Assembly: GCF_051020515.1 (NCBI RefSeq)
Contig: NZ_CP194857.1
Location: forward strand, 2,914,001-2,978,000
DNA length: 64,000 nucleotides
Direction: 5' to 3'
DNA from: CALKWS01 sp051020515
Lineage (GTDB): Bacteria > Actinomycetota > Actinomycetes > Actinomycetales > Beutenbergiaceae
Positions 54,027-62,774 of this stretch are shown piece by piece; within the stretch, counting starts at the first letter, position 1; each line of letters starts with the position of its first letter. The position numbers and the translations under genes were made by a program. Below the pieces are notes generated by a model. That model ran no database searches, was not told the DNA's origin, and saw only the letters and a list, made by a program, of their open reading frames with translations.

Positions 54027-54120
54027 TGATGTTGGGTCGTGTCGTTCGTTGACGACGGTGGGTAGTTCTCCTCACACCGTACTGGCTAAGGCTGATGGTG
54101 CGAGGCGGTCGAGGGCAATT

Positions 54121-54146
54121 ATTACATGGTGTAGTTGTAGTTATAG
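54121..54146. promoter_or_regulatory. AT-rich patch with inverted and direct repeats between divergent operons
   Basis: ATTACA-TGG-TGTAGT is an inverted repeat (five of six pairs), immediately followed by a second TGTAGT and TATAG. It is the most AT-rich stretch in the 328-base gap 54027-54354 and could be an operator for either operon. No gene is seen in the gap. Confidence 0.35.
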
Positions 54147-54162
54147 CCGGTGCCCGCTCGTC

Positions 54163-54250
54163 GCGGTCCGCCCGTGTCGCGGGCGGCGGCCGTCCGTTCC
54201 CGGATCGCGGCCGCCCGTGCCGAGGATGGCGGTCCGCCCGTGCCGTGGGC
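54163..54250. repeat. Imperfect 21-23-bp tandem repeats
   Basis: Four copies with core gcggtccgcccgtg begin near 54163, 54186, 54207 and 54229. They lie upstream of the ABC transporter gene. Confidence 0.55.
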
Positions 54251-54341
54251 GTCGTCCGCCATGACGAATGTCACGGGCGAGGCGTGCGTCCGGGCTCGGA
54301 TTCAGTGCGAGAGCGCACCTGTGCCGCCGCGCGGACCGGCC

Positions 54342-54347
54342 CAGACT
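54342..54347 (+). promoter_or_regulatory. -10-like box for ABC operon
   Basis: CAGACT, 7 bases before ATG 54355. Confidence 0.35.
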
Positions 54348-54354
54348 GAGGGGT

Positions 54355-55362
54355 ATGGACGAGGAGATCATCACTGTCGAAGCGCTGCGCCGAACCTATG
54401 GCCGGACCCGGTCGGCCCCCGGATTCGACGCCGTGCGCGGGGTGAGCCTGCAGGTGGGCCGTGGGGAGCTGTACGCCCTCCTGGGGACCAACGGTGCGGG
54501 GAAGACCTCGTTGCTGGAGGTGATCGAGGGCATCGCCCCGGCCACCGCCGGGCGAGCGCGGGTGCTGGGTAGGGATCCGCACCGCGAGCGGGCCGCGGTA
54601 CGACCGCACACCGGCATCATGCTGCAGGAGGCAGGGTTCCCTCCCCAACTGAAGGTGGCCGAGTTGGCCCGTGCCTGGTCCCGTACCCTCTCCCGGCCCC
54701 GGGACGTCGGAGAAGTGCTCGGTGAGGTGGGCTTGTCCCACCGGGCCGGTGTCGCGGTCAAGAGCCTGTCCGGTGGGGAGCGGCGACGGTTGGATCTGGC
54801 GCTGGCCATTCTGGGCAGTCCCACCGTGCTGTTCCTGGATGAGCCGACCACCGGCCTGGACCCGGAGAGCCGGCGGGCCAGTTGGGACCTGATCCGGTCG
54901 ATGGTCGACGACGGTGTCACCGTGGTGCTCACTACCCACTACCTGGAGGAGGCCGAGGAACTGGCCGACCGGATCGGCATCATGCATGAGGGCCGGCTGG
55001 TCCGGGAGGGCACCGCCGCGCAGATCGTGGCCGACGAACCCGCCCGGATCTCCTTCGTCCTACCCGAGTCCGCACCGGCCCTTCCAGCCCTCTACGGACG
55101 GCACCGGGTGCGCACCGGTCGGACGGTGCGGCACACCATCAGCACCCACCGGCTGCAAACGGACCTGCGCCTGTTGCTGAACTGGGCCGAGCAGGCCGGC
55201 GTCGAACTGGCTGAACTCAACGCAAGGGCCGCATCGCTGGAGCAGGCATTCCTGGCGATCGCCGGCCGGGAGGGTCCCGAACCCGACGCGAGCACGGCCG
55301 GCCGTGAGCCGGGCGGTGCCGGACCTGGCGGGTCCGGCACGAATCAGGAGGTAGGAGTATGA
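54355..55362 (+). CDS. ABC exporter ATP-binding protein
   Basis: 335 residues. Walker A GTNGAGKTS, Q-loop MLQEAGFPP, signature LSGGERRR, Walker B VLFLDEPTTGLDPESR, H-loop LTTHYLEEAEELADR. The DrrA/CcmA-type C-terminal extension follows (about residues 230-300), then a Gly/Pro/Glu-rich tail. It powers the ABC-2 permease encoded next; the stop and next start overlap (ATGA at 55359-55362). With the two-component system behind it, this is the usual layout of a drug, peptide or lipid exporter controlled by a DesK/LiaS-like sensor. Confidence 0.9.
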   Translation: MDEEIITVEALRRTYGRTRSAPGFDAVRGVSLQVGRGELYALLGTNGAGKTSLLEVIEGIAPATAGRARVLGRDPHRERAAVRPHTGIMLQEAGFPPQLKVAELARAWSRTLSRPRDVGEVLGEVGLSHRAGVAVKSLSGGERRRLDLALAILGSPTVLFLDEPTTGLDPESRRASWDLIRSMVDDGVTVVLTTHYLEEAEELADRIGIMHEGRLVREGTAAQIVADEPARISFVLPESAPALPALYGRHRVRTGRTVRHTISTHRLQTDLRLLLNWAEQAGVELAELNARAASLEQAFLAIAGREGPEPDASTAGREPGGAGPGGSGTNQEVGV

Positions 55363-56192
55363 GTGTGACCACGACAGCGACCAGCAGCACGCTGCTCGGC
55401 CGCGGGGCGGCAACCCTACGGCGCGTCGGGGCGCTGGCACGCATGGAAGCAACGCTGCTCGTGCGCAACACGACCGCGCTGGCGACCGCGATCGCGGCAC
55501 CGCCGCTGATGGTGCTGCTCTTCATCCCGATGGTGGACTCCCTCGCCGACACCGAGGGCGTATTCGCGGCGCTGATCATCGCCATGATGGCCACCTTCGG
55601 TCTGCTGTTCATCGCCTACTACAACCTGACCACCACGGCAGTGGCCCGCCGGGAGGAGTTGACGCTCAAACGGCTCATCACCGGAGAGATCTCCTCGGCG
55701 GAGGTGCTGGCCGGGATGGCGGTCCCGGCTGTGCTGATCGTCGGTGCTCAACTCGTGCTGGTCACCGTCGTCGTCGCCTTCGTCTTCGAGATGCCCGCAC
55801 CGACGAACGCGGTGCTCGTGCTGGTCGCGATCGTCGGTGGCCTCATCGCCTTCTCCCTGTTCGGCTACGCCTCATCCGGGTTGACCAAGACGGTGGAGTC
55901 GGCCCAGCTGACCACGTTGCCGGTGATCTTCGGGACGCTGCTGGCCAGCGGACTCGTGTTCCCCTTGACAGCACTTCCCGACACCGTGCAGCGCATCGCG
56001 GAGTTCACCCCGCTGGCACCGGTGGTCACGTTGATCCAACTGGGGCTGACCGGCATCGGGCCCGACGGCCAGATCCATACGTTCGCCGAGAGTTTCGGCG
56101 CGGGGCTGGTTCCGATGGTGGTCCTGGTGGCATGGTGCGTGCTGGGCGCGCAGGCGATCAAGAAGTGGATGCGGTGGGAGCCCCGTGAGTGA
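55359..56192 (+). CDS. ABC-2 type permease
   Basis: 277 residues with six membrane helices (around TALATAIAAPPLMVLLFIP, GVFAALIIAMMATFGLLFI, VPAVLIVGAQLVLVTVVVA, AIVGGLIAFSLFGYA, LPVIFGTLLASGLVFPLTALP, MVVLVAWCVLGAQAI). The LKRLITGEISSAEVLAG segment between helices is typical of DrrB-like permeases. Both ends overlap neighbours, so it is translationally coupled to the ATPase and the kinase. Confidence 0.88.
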   Translation: MSVTTTATSSTLLGRGAATLRRVGALARMEATLLVRNTTALATAIAAPPLMVLLFIPMVDSLADTEGVFAALIIAMMATFGLLFIAYYNLTTTAVARREELTLKRLITGEISSAEVLAGMAVPAVLIVGAQLVLVTVVVAFVFEMPAPTNAVLVLVAIVGGLIAFSLFGYASSGLTKTVESAQLTTLPVIFGTLLASGLVFPLTALPDTVQRIAEFTPLAPVVTLIQLGLTGIGPDGQIHTFAESFGAGLVPMVVLVAWCVLGAQAIKKWMRWEPRE

Positions 56193-57524
56193 GACCCCAG
56201 GGCCCGCCGGTCCGCCGGGAGGCGCTACCGTGGCGTCGGTGACCACCAGCGCGAGCGCCAGTCTCTTCCGCTGGTCCGCACTGAGCAACCCCCAGCGGTT
56301 CGAGGCCTACAACCGGTGGTCCTTCTACAGTTTCCTGGCCGCCGTGCCGCTGCTCTCCCTGGCGCAGCTGGCCGGCCCCACGCCGTGGACGGACGCGCAA
56401 GGACTGACCTACCTGGGTGTGATGATGGCGCACACCGTGGTGTGCCTGGTGGTGGCATCGAGGTCCTTCGACCACATCCTCGGGCGGATGCCCCTGCCCC
56501 GCCGAATGCTGGTCGGGCTGGCCGGGACGGTGTCGGCCGGCCTTGTGGTGATCGCCGCCGTGTACCCCGGGGTCGGCCGCGCCGAGGACCCGAGGGCGTT
56601 GCTCTATGCGGTCCTCATCCTGCTCGTCTCGGCGCTGTTGGCGGTCTGCCCGCTGATCAAGGCCCCGTACGTGGCGATCGGGAGTGGCCTGACCGCGCTG
56701 GTCGCGGCCACATTCGCTGCCATGGCCGGGGCCCTGAACTACATCCCGGTGGCTGGGTTCGTCGGGCTGGCGCTGTCGTTGTCGATGGCGCTATCGATGC
56801 GGATCGCGGTGTGGATGGTGCTGGTGATGTGGGACCTGGACCGGCGCCGGGAGGTCGACGCCAGGCTGGCCGTGGCCGAGGAGCGGTTGCGATTCTCCCG
56901 GGACCTGCACGATGTGTTCGGGAGGACCCTGTCCACGGTGGCGGTGAAGAGCGAACTGGCCGCCGCCTTGACCGAGCGCGGCGACTCGCGGGGGATCGAG
57001 GAGATGGAGCAGGTCCGCTCCCTCGCAGAGGACGCGCTGAAGGAGGTCCGTGAGGTGGTGCAGGGCTACCGGGCCGCCGACCTGCCGACCGAGATGGCCG
57101 GTGCCCGGGCGATCCTGACCGCGTCGGGGATCGAGGTCCGGGTGGCCGGGGAGCACCTGCACCTGCCCGCCGGCGCCCAGCGGGCCCTGGCCTGGGTGGT
57201 TCGCGAGGGCGTGACCAACGTCGTGCGGCACTCGCGCGCCACCGAGTGCACCCTCGAACGAGCGAACGGGACGAGGGCTACCTGCTGCAGATCACCAATG
57301 ACGGCGTCGCCGCGACCGGCGCCCCGATGACCGCCCGGCCGGCCGGCGGTAGCGGTCTGCGCGGCCTGACCGAGCGGTTGGGTGCCCTCGGCGGGACGCT
57401 GCAGATACCACCGGCCCCGCCGGAACACTTCGTGCTGTGCGCCTGGGTTCCCGGCCACGCCGAGGTGCCGCGCCCCGCTCACGGCACGTCCGACCACCCT
57501 TCGCATCCCACGGAGTCACCATGA
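56185..57524 (+). CDS. Sensor histidine kinase (HisKA_3/DesK-like), frameshifted
   Basis: About 446 residues, GTG start overlapping the permease. There are five to six N-terminal membrane helices (residues about 45-215), then the HisKA_3 dimer with phospho-acceptor His in RFSRDLHDVFGRTLSTVAVK, then the HATPase: WVVREGVTNVVRHSRA (N-box) in one frame and YLLQITNDG...GGSGLRGLTERLGALGG (D- and G-boxes) in the other. The break lies between 57248 and 57275. The stop overlaps the regulator start. It senses a membrane signal, probably the exporter substrate or envelope stress. Confidence 0.86.
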
Positions 57525-58129
57525 CGATCAAGATCCTGCTCGCCGACGATGAGAACCTCATCCGGGATGCGCTGGCGAGCCTGCTGGGTCTGCAGGAGGA
57601 CCTGGAGGTGGTGGCGCAGGCCGCCTCGGGGACCGAGGCGATCGCGGCAGCGACCAAGCACCGGCCGGACGTGGCCGTGCTGGACCTGCAGATGCCCGGA
57701 GCGGACGGGATCGAGGTGGCCGAGCACCTGGGTCGGGAGGTCCCGGGCTGCGCAGCGGTCATCGTCACCAGTCACGGCCGGCCCGGCTATCTGCGCAAGG
57801 CCCTCGAGGTCGGGGTGCGCGGGTTCGTGCCCAAGACGGTCTCGGCGAGCGTGCTGGCCGATGTGGTCCGGCAGGTCCATCAGGGCGGTCGCTACGTGGA
57901 CCCCGAACTCGCCGCCGACGCGATCGCCTCCGGCGCGAGCCCGCTGACCCCGCGGGAATCGGACGTGCTGGAGTTGGCGGCCGACGGCGCCCCGGTTGAG
58001 GAGATCGCCGCACGCGCACACCTCTCGGCCGGGACGGTGCGCAACTACCTGTCGGCGGTGGTGTCCAAACTCGGAGTCGCCAACCGTCACGAGGCGGTGG
58101 CCAGGGCCCGAGCCCAGGGCTGGCTCTGA
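57521..58129 (+). CDS. LuxR/NarL-type response regulator
   Basis: 202 residues. Receiver domain with LLADDENLIRDALASLL, phospho-acceptor Asp in VAVLDLQMPGADGIE, VTSHG and PKTVSASVLADVV (Lys). C-terminal GerE/LuxR helix-turn-helix LTPRESDVLELAADGAPVEEIAARAHLSAGTVRNYLSAVVSKLG. It pairs with the kinase just upstream (ATGA overlap) and likely controls the ABC operon. Confidence 0.92.
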   Translation: MTIKILLADDENLIRDALASLLGLQEDLEVVAQAASGTEAIAAATKHRPDVAVLDLQMPGADGIEVAEHLGREVPGCAAVIVTSHGRPGYLRKALEVGVRGFVPKTVSASVLADVVRQVHQGGRYVDPELAADAIASGASPLTPRESDVLELAADGAPVEEIAARAHLSAGTVRNYLSAVVSKLGVANRHEAVARARAQGWL

Positions 58130-58219
58130 GGCCGGGTGTCGAACTCCTGAGACCTGCACCGCCCACCGCCGGCGGGCCGCACCGAGCGTTCGCAGCGACG
58201 CAGTATCCCCGGACCGAGG

Positions 58220-59095
58220 TCAGCGACTGTTCGTGATGTGGATGTCACCGCTGATCGACCTCGCCTCGACCGTCAGCACCTGCTCATCGCTGTCGGGAGC
58301 CCTGGTGGCAGCCAGGGTGGACTTGGTGTGACCGGAGGTGCTGGAGCAGTCCAGGAAGACGGGGGTTCCGGCCGGGACGGCGACGGTGACGTCCCCCGAG
58401 GCGCTGCTGGCATTGATCGTTCCGTGGGTGGCCTTGCGTACCTCCAGGTCGCCGGAGGCCGAGCGAATCCGTGCCGTTCCCGCCAGCTCGCCGATCCGGC
58501 TGTCTCCAGAGGCGGTGGTGGAGACGACGTCGGTCGCCGACTCGATGATCAGGTCCCCGGAGCCGCTGTTGAACTCGATGTGCCCGCTGGCCCGGCCCAG
58601 CCGCAGGTCCCCGGAGCCGGACTTGAAGCCGCCGTCGGTCAACGAGTCGACCACCACATCCCCTGATCCGCTGGACACCTTGACTGCACCCGCCTGCTCC
58701 AGATACACGTCACCGGAGCCCGTGCGCACCTGCACGCTGCCGACCGTGCCGCGGGCGGTGAGATCCCCCGAGCCGCTGAAGACCTCGATGTCGGACCCGG
58801 GCGGCACCTGAACCTCGATGTCCAGCCGCGGGGTGGACCCGAAGAACAGTCCACCCGCGCGCGGGACGGTGATGTTCAAGACGTCACCGTTGAACTCGAC
58901 CAGGGTGTCCTCGGCGTAGGCGCGACCGGTGGAGTTCTCCCGGTGGGGCTTCAGCCGCACGGTCGCTTCCGCGGTATCGGCAGCGGTGATGGTCAGGTCA
59001 CTGCTGCGGGTGCCGGCGTGCACGCGGACCGGCCCGGTCACGGCAAAGGCGTACTGCGTCATGTCGATGGCCTCGTTCTCGCTTCGGGTGCTCAA
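58220..59095 (-). CDS. DUF4097 beta-strand repeat protein
   Basis: 291 residues if started at TTG 59095, or 280 from ATG 59062. It is built from about eight repeats of 18-20 residues with the motif SGSGDL/V (for example VFSGSGDLTARG, VRTGSGDVYLEQ, VSSGSGDVVVDS, FKSGSGDLRLG), giving a right-handed beta-helix or solenoid as in DUF4097/DUF2154. No signal peptide or membrane segment. The TTG overlaps the stop of the 50-residue gene before it (TTGA), which supports TTG and translational coupling. Role unknown; related proteins are tied to envelope stress systems. Confidence 0.78.
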   Translation of the reverse strand: MSTRSENEAIDMTQYAFAVTGPVRVHAGTRSSDLTITAADTAEATVRLKPHRENSTGRAYAEDTLVEFNGDVLNITVPRAGGLFFGSTPRLDIEVQVPPGSDIEVFSGSGDLTARGTVGSVQVRTGSGDVYLEQAGAVKVSSGSGDVVVDSLTDGGFKSGSGDLRLGRASGHIEFNSGSGDLIIESATDVVSTTASGDSRIGELAGTARIRSASGDLEVRKATHGTINASSASGDVTVAVPAGTPVFLDCSSTSGHTKSTLAATRAPDSDEQVLTVEARSISGDIHITNSR

Positions 59096-59244
59096 CGCTT
59101 CGGCCGGGTATTGTCCCGGCGCCGACCGGCGGGCCGGGTGGTGCGCTCCCTGCGACGCTTGGGCTTGCGCAGGTGGAACGGTGGTGGGTCATCGGCATTG
59201 CGTACGATGTGGAATCCGAAGTTGGATGTGGGAATCAGTTCCAT
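59092..59244 (-). CDS. 50-residue basic protein between RHH and DUF4097 genes
   Basis: 50 residues: a short MELIPTSNFGFHIVRN head, Pro-rich DDPPPF, and a highly basic tail (HLRKPKRRRERTTRP, GRRRDNTRPKR). ATG 59244 has ribosome site gaaggag, which overlaps the stop of the RHH gene. The stop (59092-59094) overlaps the TTG of the DUF4097 gene. The tight coupling on both sides is the evidence that it is real. No domain recognised; nucleic-acid binding is possible. Confidence 0.6.
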   Translation of the reverse strand: MELIPTSNFGFHIVRNADDPPPFHLRKPKRRRERTTRPAGRRRDNTRPKR

Positions 59245-59256
59245 CGAGGGGCTCCT

Positions 59257-59745
59257 TCAGCGCACCCAGCCGGTCATCCGCCGGCCGGTGCTGGTGGTGC
59301 GGGTGCTGGACGGTGCCGGGTGGAGTGCGTGTTGCGCGGCGCGCACCAGCCAGGCGTTGGTGGACAGGCCCTCGGTGGCGGCGGCTTGTTCCACCTGTGA
59401 CTTGAGGGACTCGGGCAGGCGTAGGGAGATACGGGAGATGTCGCCATCCTCCGCCGGGGCCGGCGGGACAGGCGGCTCGGGCGGGGTTGGTGGTTCGACG
59501 TCCGGGCCGGGGGTGACGACGACGTCCGGGCCGCCGCCGCGGAAGCGGACCTCGACGGTGTCGCCGTCGAGTTGCAGCGTGATCTGGTCGGATAGGTCGG
59601 CAGCGAACTCCGTCAGCGTCAGGCGCAGGGCCGACTCCATGGTGCGGCCCAACCGTTCGGCCGCCTCCTGCACCTCGGCGGAGGAGGTTTGTGCGGCCGC
59701 GCCCAGTGCTTCCTGGAGCGCCTGGAGGTACCGATCGAGATCCAT
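59257..59745 (-). CDS. Ribbon-helix-helix (HicB-type antitoxin-like) regulator
   Basis: 162 residues. The N-terminus is helical (MDLDRYLQALQEALGAA, AEVQEAAERLGRTMES), the middle is a Pro/Glu-rich linker (PPTPPEPPVPPAP), and the C-terminal 45 residues carry an RHH/Arc-type module: ISRISLRLPESLKSQVEQAAATEGLSTNAWLVRAAQHAL. It is the first gene of a three-gene coupled operon with the 50-residue gene and DUF4097. No HicA toxin is seen, so it is more likely an autoregulator than a toxin partner. Confidence 0.75.
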   Translation of the reverse strand: MDLDRYLQALQEALGAAAQTSSAEVQEAAERLGRTMESALRLTLTEFAADLSDQITLQLDGDTVEVRFRGGGPDVVVTPGPDVEPPTPPEPPVPPAPAEDGDISRISLRLPESLKSQVEQAAATEGLSTNAWLVRAAQHALHPAPSSTRTTSTGRRMTGWVR

Positions 59746-59890
59746 GACGCCACTATGACATCAGAATGACGTCAGCGCAAGGCTTTATGGCGTCGAAGTG
59801 GCGCAATCGTGATGCCGTACTGACCTGCGGGTTGCGCCGTCCCGGCGTCAATCCAGGTCAGGCGCGGTGAAGGAGTGGTGCTGCGGCGCG

Positions 59891-59896
59891 TAGCAT
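59891..59896 (+). promoter_or_regulatory. -10 box for leaderless plsC-like gene
   Basis: TAGCAT, 6 bases before GTG 59903. Confidence 0.5.
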
Positions 59897-59902
59897 CACC
59901 TC

Positions 59903-60610
59903 GTGATCCACCCTCCGGTACCGCGTTCCTACCGGGCTGCCGTCGCCGTGGCCCGCCCGGTGATGCGCGCGATGACCAGGAGACGGTGGGAGGGTGGGGA
60001 GAACCTCCCGCAGGGTGGCTTCATCGCCGCGGCCAACCACCTGAGCCATGTGGACCCGTTCACGTTCCTGCACTTCCTGATCGACCACGGCCGTTACGCC
60101 AAGGTCCTGGCCAAGCACTCCCTGTTCACGATTCCGGTGCTCGGTCACCTGTTTCGTTCCACCGGGATGATCCCGGTCTACCGTGGCACCGAGCGGGCGG
60201 CGGGCGCGCTGCACGAGGCCCGGGCGCGACTGGCGGTCGGGGAGGCGGTGGCGGTGTTCCCGGAGGGCACCCTGACCAAGGATCCGGACCTGTGGCCGAT
60301 GGTGGCCACGACCGGTGTGATCCGCCTCGCCCTGGCCACCCGGGCCCCACTGATCCCGGTGGGGCAGTGGGGGGCGCAGGCACTGCTGCCCCGGGGACGC
60401 CGTATTCCACGGGCGATCCCCCGCAAGCCGGTCACGGTGTTCGCCGGGGAGGCGGTGGACCTGAGCGACCTCTACGACCTGCCCCTGGACGCCGAGGTGC
60501 TGCGCGAGGGCTCGGCCCGGCTGATGGCGGCCATCACCGCGCTGGTGGCCCGCGCCCGGGTGGAGACACCACCGGCCACACCGTTCGATCCGCGCACCGG
60601 CCCGGTCTGA
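59903..60610 (+). CDS. plsC: 1-acylglycerol-3-phosphate O-acyltransferase (PlsC-like)
   Basis: 235 residues. PlsC acyltransferase blocks: NHLSHVDPFTFL (HX4D catalytic), GMIPVYRG, AVFPEGTLTKDPDL (EGT) and LIPVGQWG. It adds the second acyl chain to lysophosphatidic acid. GTG 59903 is chosen by the -10 box. The message is leaderless. A Pro-rich C-terminus follows the domain. Confidence 0.88.
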   Translation: MIHPPVPRSYRAAVAVARPVMRAMTRRRWEGGENLPQGGFIAAANHLSHVDPFTFLHFLIDHGRYAKVLAKHSLFTIPVLGHLFRSTGMIPVYRGTERAAGALHEARARLAVGEAVAVFPEGTLTKDPDLWPMVATTGVIRLALATRAPLIPVGQWGAQALLPRGRRIPRAIPRKPVTVFAGEAVDLSDLYDLPLDAEVLREGSARLMAAITALVARARVETPPATPFDPRTGPV

Positions 60611-60754
60611 GCCTCCAGCCGGCGGATGTGGCGGCGCCGGTCCAGCGGTTCTGATGAAGGAGGTGCTGACCTACCCGGGCCCGATGAGGACATGACCGGC
60701 CGCCGGTGGTGCCGGGGCGGGTGGTGCCCGCCGCAGGGCCGGCTGGGCGCGCGG

Positions 60755-60760
60755 TAGCGT
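60755..60760 (+). promoter_or_regulatory. -10 box for leaderless S9 peptidase gene
   Basis: TAGCGT, 7 bases before ATG 60768. Confidence 0.5.
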
Positions 60761-60767
60761 GGCCGGG

Positions 60768-62708
60768 ATGAACCAGAGCACCCGATTGATCAACGACCTG
60801 CTCAGCATCCGCACCTGGACCGCGTTCGATATCGACGGCGAGGGCCGCGTCCTGGCCGGTCATGACGAACTCGGCTCGATGCAGTTGGTCGAGATCGGTA
60901 CCGACGGCTCCCGGACAGCGCTCACCGACCTGCCCGGGCGCTGCACCGGCCGTTACATGCCCGGCAAGCGGGCCGTCGTCGTCCAGCACGACGCCGGTGG
61001 TGACGAGAACTGGCAACTGTCCGCCCTGGACCTGGAGACCACGCCCGCCACCCCGGCGCGCCTGGAGGACCTCAGGCCCCTGGTTCGCCATGAGCGCTAC
61101 ATGCACGTGCTGCAGGACGTGACCGAGGCCGGCCTGGTCTACTCCACCAACCGGCGCAACGGCGTGGACATGGACGTGGTGGTGCGGTCCCACGATGACG
61201 GCACCGAACAGGTGGCCTATGACGGCGGTGGGTACGTCGTCGCGGTGCGTGCCTCGCATGACGGCACGACGAGCGCCGCGGTGGTGCGCCTGAGTCTGCA
61301 GCCGGCCTCCACGGTGGTGGAGACCGTCGGTCCCCACGCGTTCGGTGCCGCCGGACCGGCCGATGCCTCGAGCGGGACCTTTGGGGCAACCGACACGGCC
61401 GGGACCGGCGGTGCAGCGGAGAAGGCCGGGACGTCGCGGACCGTCACCGACCCCGGCGAGCACGCCTCGCACCGCCAGGTGCATTGGGGCGCCGAGGGCG
61501 ACGGGCTGATCCTGTCCAGCAACCACGGCCGGGAGTTCCACGCGCTGTGGCGGGTGGACGAGGACGGTTGGCGCCTCCTGGTCGGCGACGAGGCGGCCGA
61601 CCTGGACTGCTGGGTGAGTCCCGATGCGACGCGCATGGTGGTGGGCCGGCAGCGCGACGGCGTCATCGCCCTGTCCCTTTACCGCACCGACGGCACTCAC
61701 GAGCGCGACTTGGACATCCCCGGGCTGGGGAGCGCATCGGTGACCTGGTCGACCGACTCCGCCAACGTGGTGATCTCCGGATCGACGCCCACCGAACCGG
61801 GAGCGATCCACCGGGTGCGGGCCGTGAGCGGGCAGGTGGACCTGATCGCCTCCTCCGCCGCCGAACTCGGCGAGGGTCTGCGCGATCGGCTGATCACGCC
61901 CAGCGTGCACCGGGTGCCGACCCCCGACGGCGAGCAGGTGCCCTGCTTCGTCTACGCCGGGGCGACGGTGACCGATGACGCCGCAACGGGCCAGAACCAG
62001 GCCCGCTCGGCACTGAGCGGGGCGTCGGTGATCCACATCCACGGCGGCCCGGAGGCCTCGGCCGACCTGATCTTCGCGCCGGTGATCCAGGCGCTCGCGG
62101 CCACCGGACTGACCGTGCTGGTGCCGAACGTGCGGGGCTCGGCCGGATACGGCAAGCGGTGGATCTCCCTGGACGACGTCGAACTGCGGCTGGACTCCGT
62201 CGCCGATCTGGCCGCGCTGCACGCCTGGCTGCCCGACCTGGGCCTGGACCCGGGCAGGTCGGCGCTGTGGGGTGGTTCCTACGGCGGCTACATGGTGCTC
62301 GCCGGGCTCTCGATGCAGCCGCAGTTATGGGCCGCCGGGGTGGACATCGTCGGGATGAGTTCCCTGGTGACCTTCCTGGAGAACACCTCCGACTACCGCC
62401 GGGCCTACCGGGAGCGGGAGTACGGCACGCTCGAACAGCACCGGGCGTTCCTGGAGAAGGCATCCCCGATCACCTATCTGAACCAGATCAGGGCACCGTT
62501 GTTCATCATCCACGGCGCCAACGACCCCCGGGTACCGCTGAGTGAGGCCGAGCAGATCCAGGAGGCCCTGGAGGCCTCCGGAGTGCCCAACGATCTGCGT
62601 GTTTATCACGACGAAGGCCACGGGCTGTCCAAGCGGTCCAACCGGCTGGACGCCTATCCCGCGGCGCTGGACTTCCTGCGCACCCACCTGGCGGTTCCGC
62701 AGCACTGA
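60768..62708 (+). CDS. Prolyl oligopeptidase (S9) family serine peptidase
   Basis: 646 residues. The N-terminal about 400 residues form a beta-propeller with repeated WxxD-type blades; a low-complexity Gly/Ala/Thr insert lies at about residues 190-235. The C-terminal alpha/beta hydrolase has catalytic Ser in WGGSYGGYMVLAGL, Asp in HGANDPRVPLSEA and His in YHDEGHGLSKR, and the oxyanion IHIHGGPEA. Cleaves short peptides in the cytoplasm. ATG 60768 follows the -10 box by 7 bases. Convergent with the cystathionine gamma-synthase-like gene. Confidence 0.9.
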   Translation: MNQSTRLINDLLSIRTWTAFDIDGEGRVLAGHDELGSMQLVEIGTDGSRTALTDLPGRCTGRYMPGKRAVVVQHDAGGDENWQLSALDLETTPATPARLEDLRPLVRHERYMHVLQDVTEAGLVYSTNRRNGVDMDVVVRSHDDGTEQVAYDGGGYVVAVRASHDGTTSAAVVRLSLQPASTVVETVGPHAFGAAGPADASSGTFGATDTAGTGGAAEKAGTSRTVTDPGEHASHRQVHWGAEGDGLILSSNHGREFHALWRVDEDGWRLLVGDEAADLDCWVSPDATRMVVGRQRDGVIALSLYRTDGTHERDLDIPGLGSASVTWSTDSANVVISGSTPTEPGAIHRVRAVSGQVDLIASSAAELGEGLRDRLITPSVHRVPTPDGEQVPCFVYAGATVTDDAATGQNQARSALSGASVIHIHGGPEASADLIFAPVIQALAATGLTVLVPNVRGSAGYGKRWISLDDVELRLDSVADLAALHAWLPDLGLDPGRSALWGGSYGGYMVLAGLSMQPQLWAAGVDIVGMSSLVTFLENTSDYRRAYREREYGTLEQHRAFLEKASPITYLNQIRAPLFIIHGANDPRVPLSEAEQIQEALEASGVPNDLRVYHDEGHGLSKRSNRLDAYPAALDFLRTHLAVPQH

Positions 62709-62774
62709 GGGTGGGCAAGCCCAGGCGCGCCGGGCACGGACGTGGCCGCACCGGCTCGGGCGTGCCGGCGGGTC

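Noticed and set aside
52224..54029. 601-residue plus-strand open frame opposite the oxidoreductase
   Set aside because: It is the antisense shadow of a strongly conserved gene in high-GC DNA; composition is His/Gly/Val/Asp-rich and it matches no family.
59257..59745. HicAB toxin-antitoxin pair
   Set aside because: The RHH module resembles HicB antitoxins, but no HicA-like toxin gene is adjacent.
60534..62222. 562-residue minus-strand open frame opposite the S9 peptidase
   Set aside because: Antisense shadow of the S9 gene; no ribosome site and no recognisable domain.
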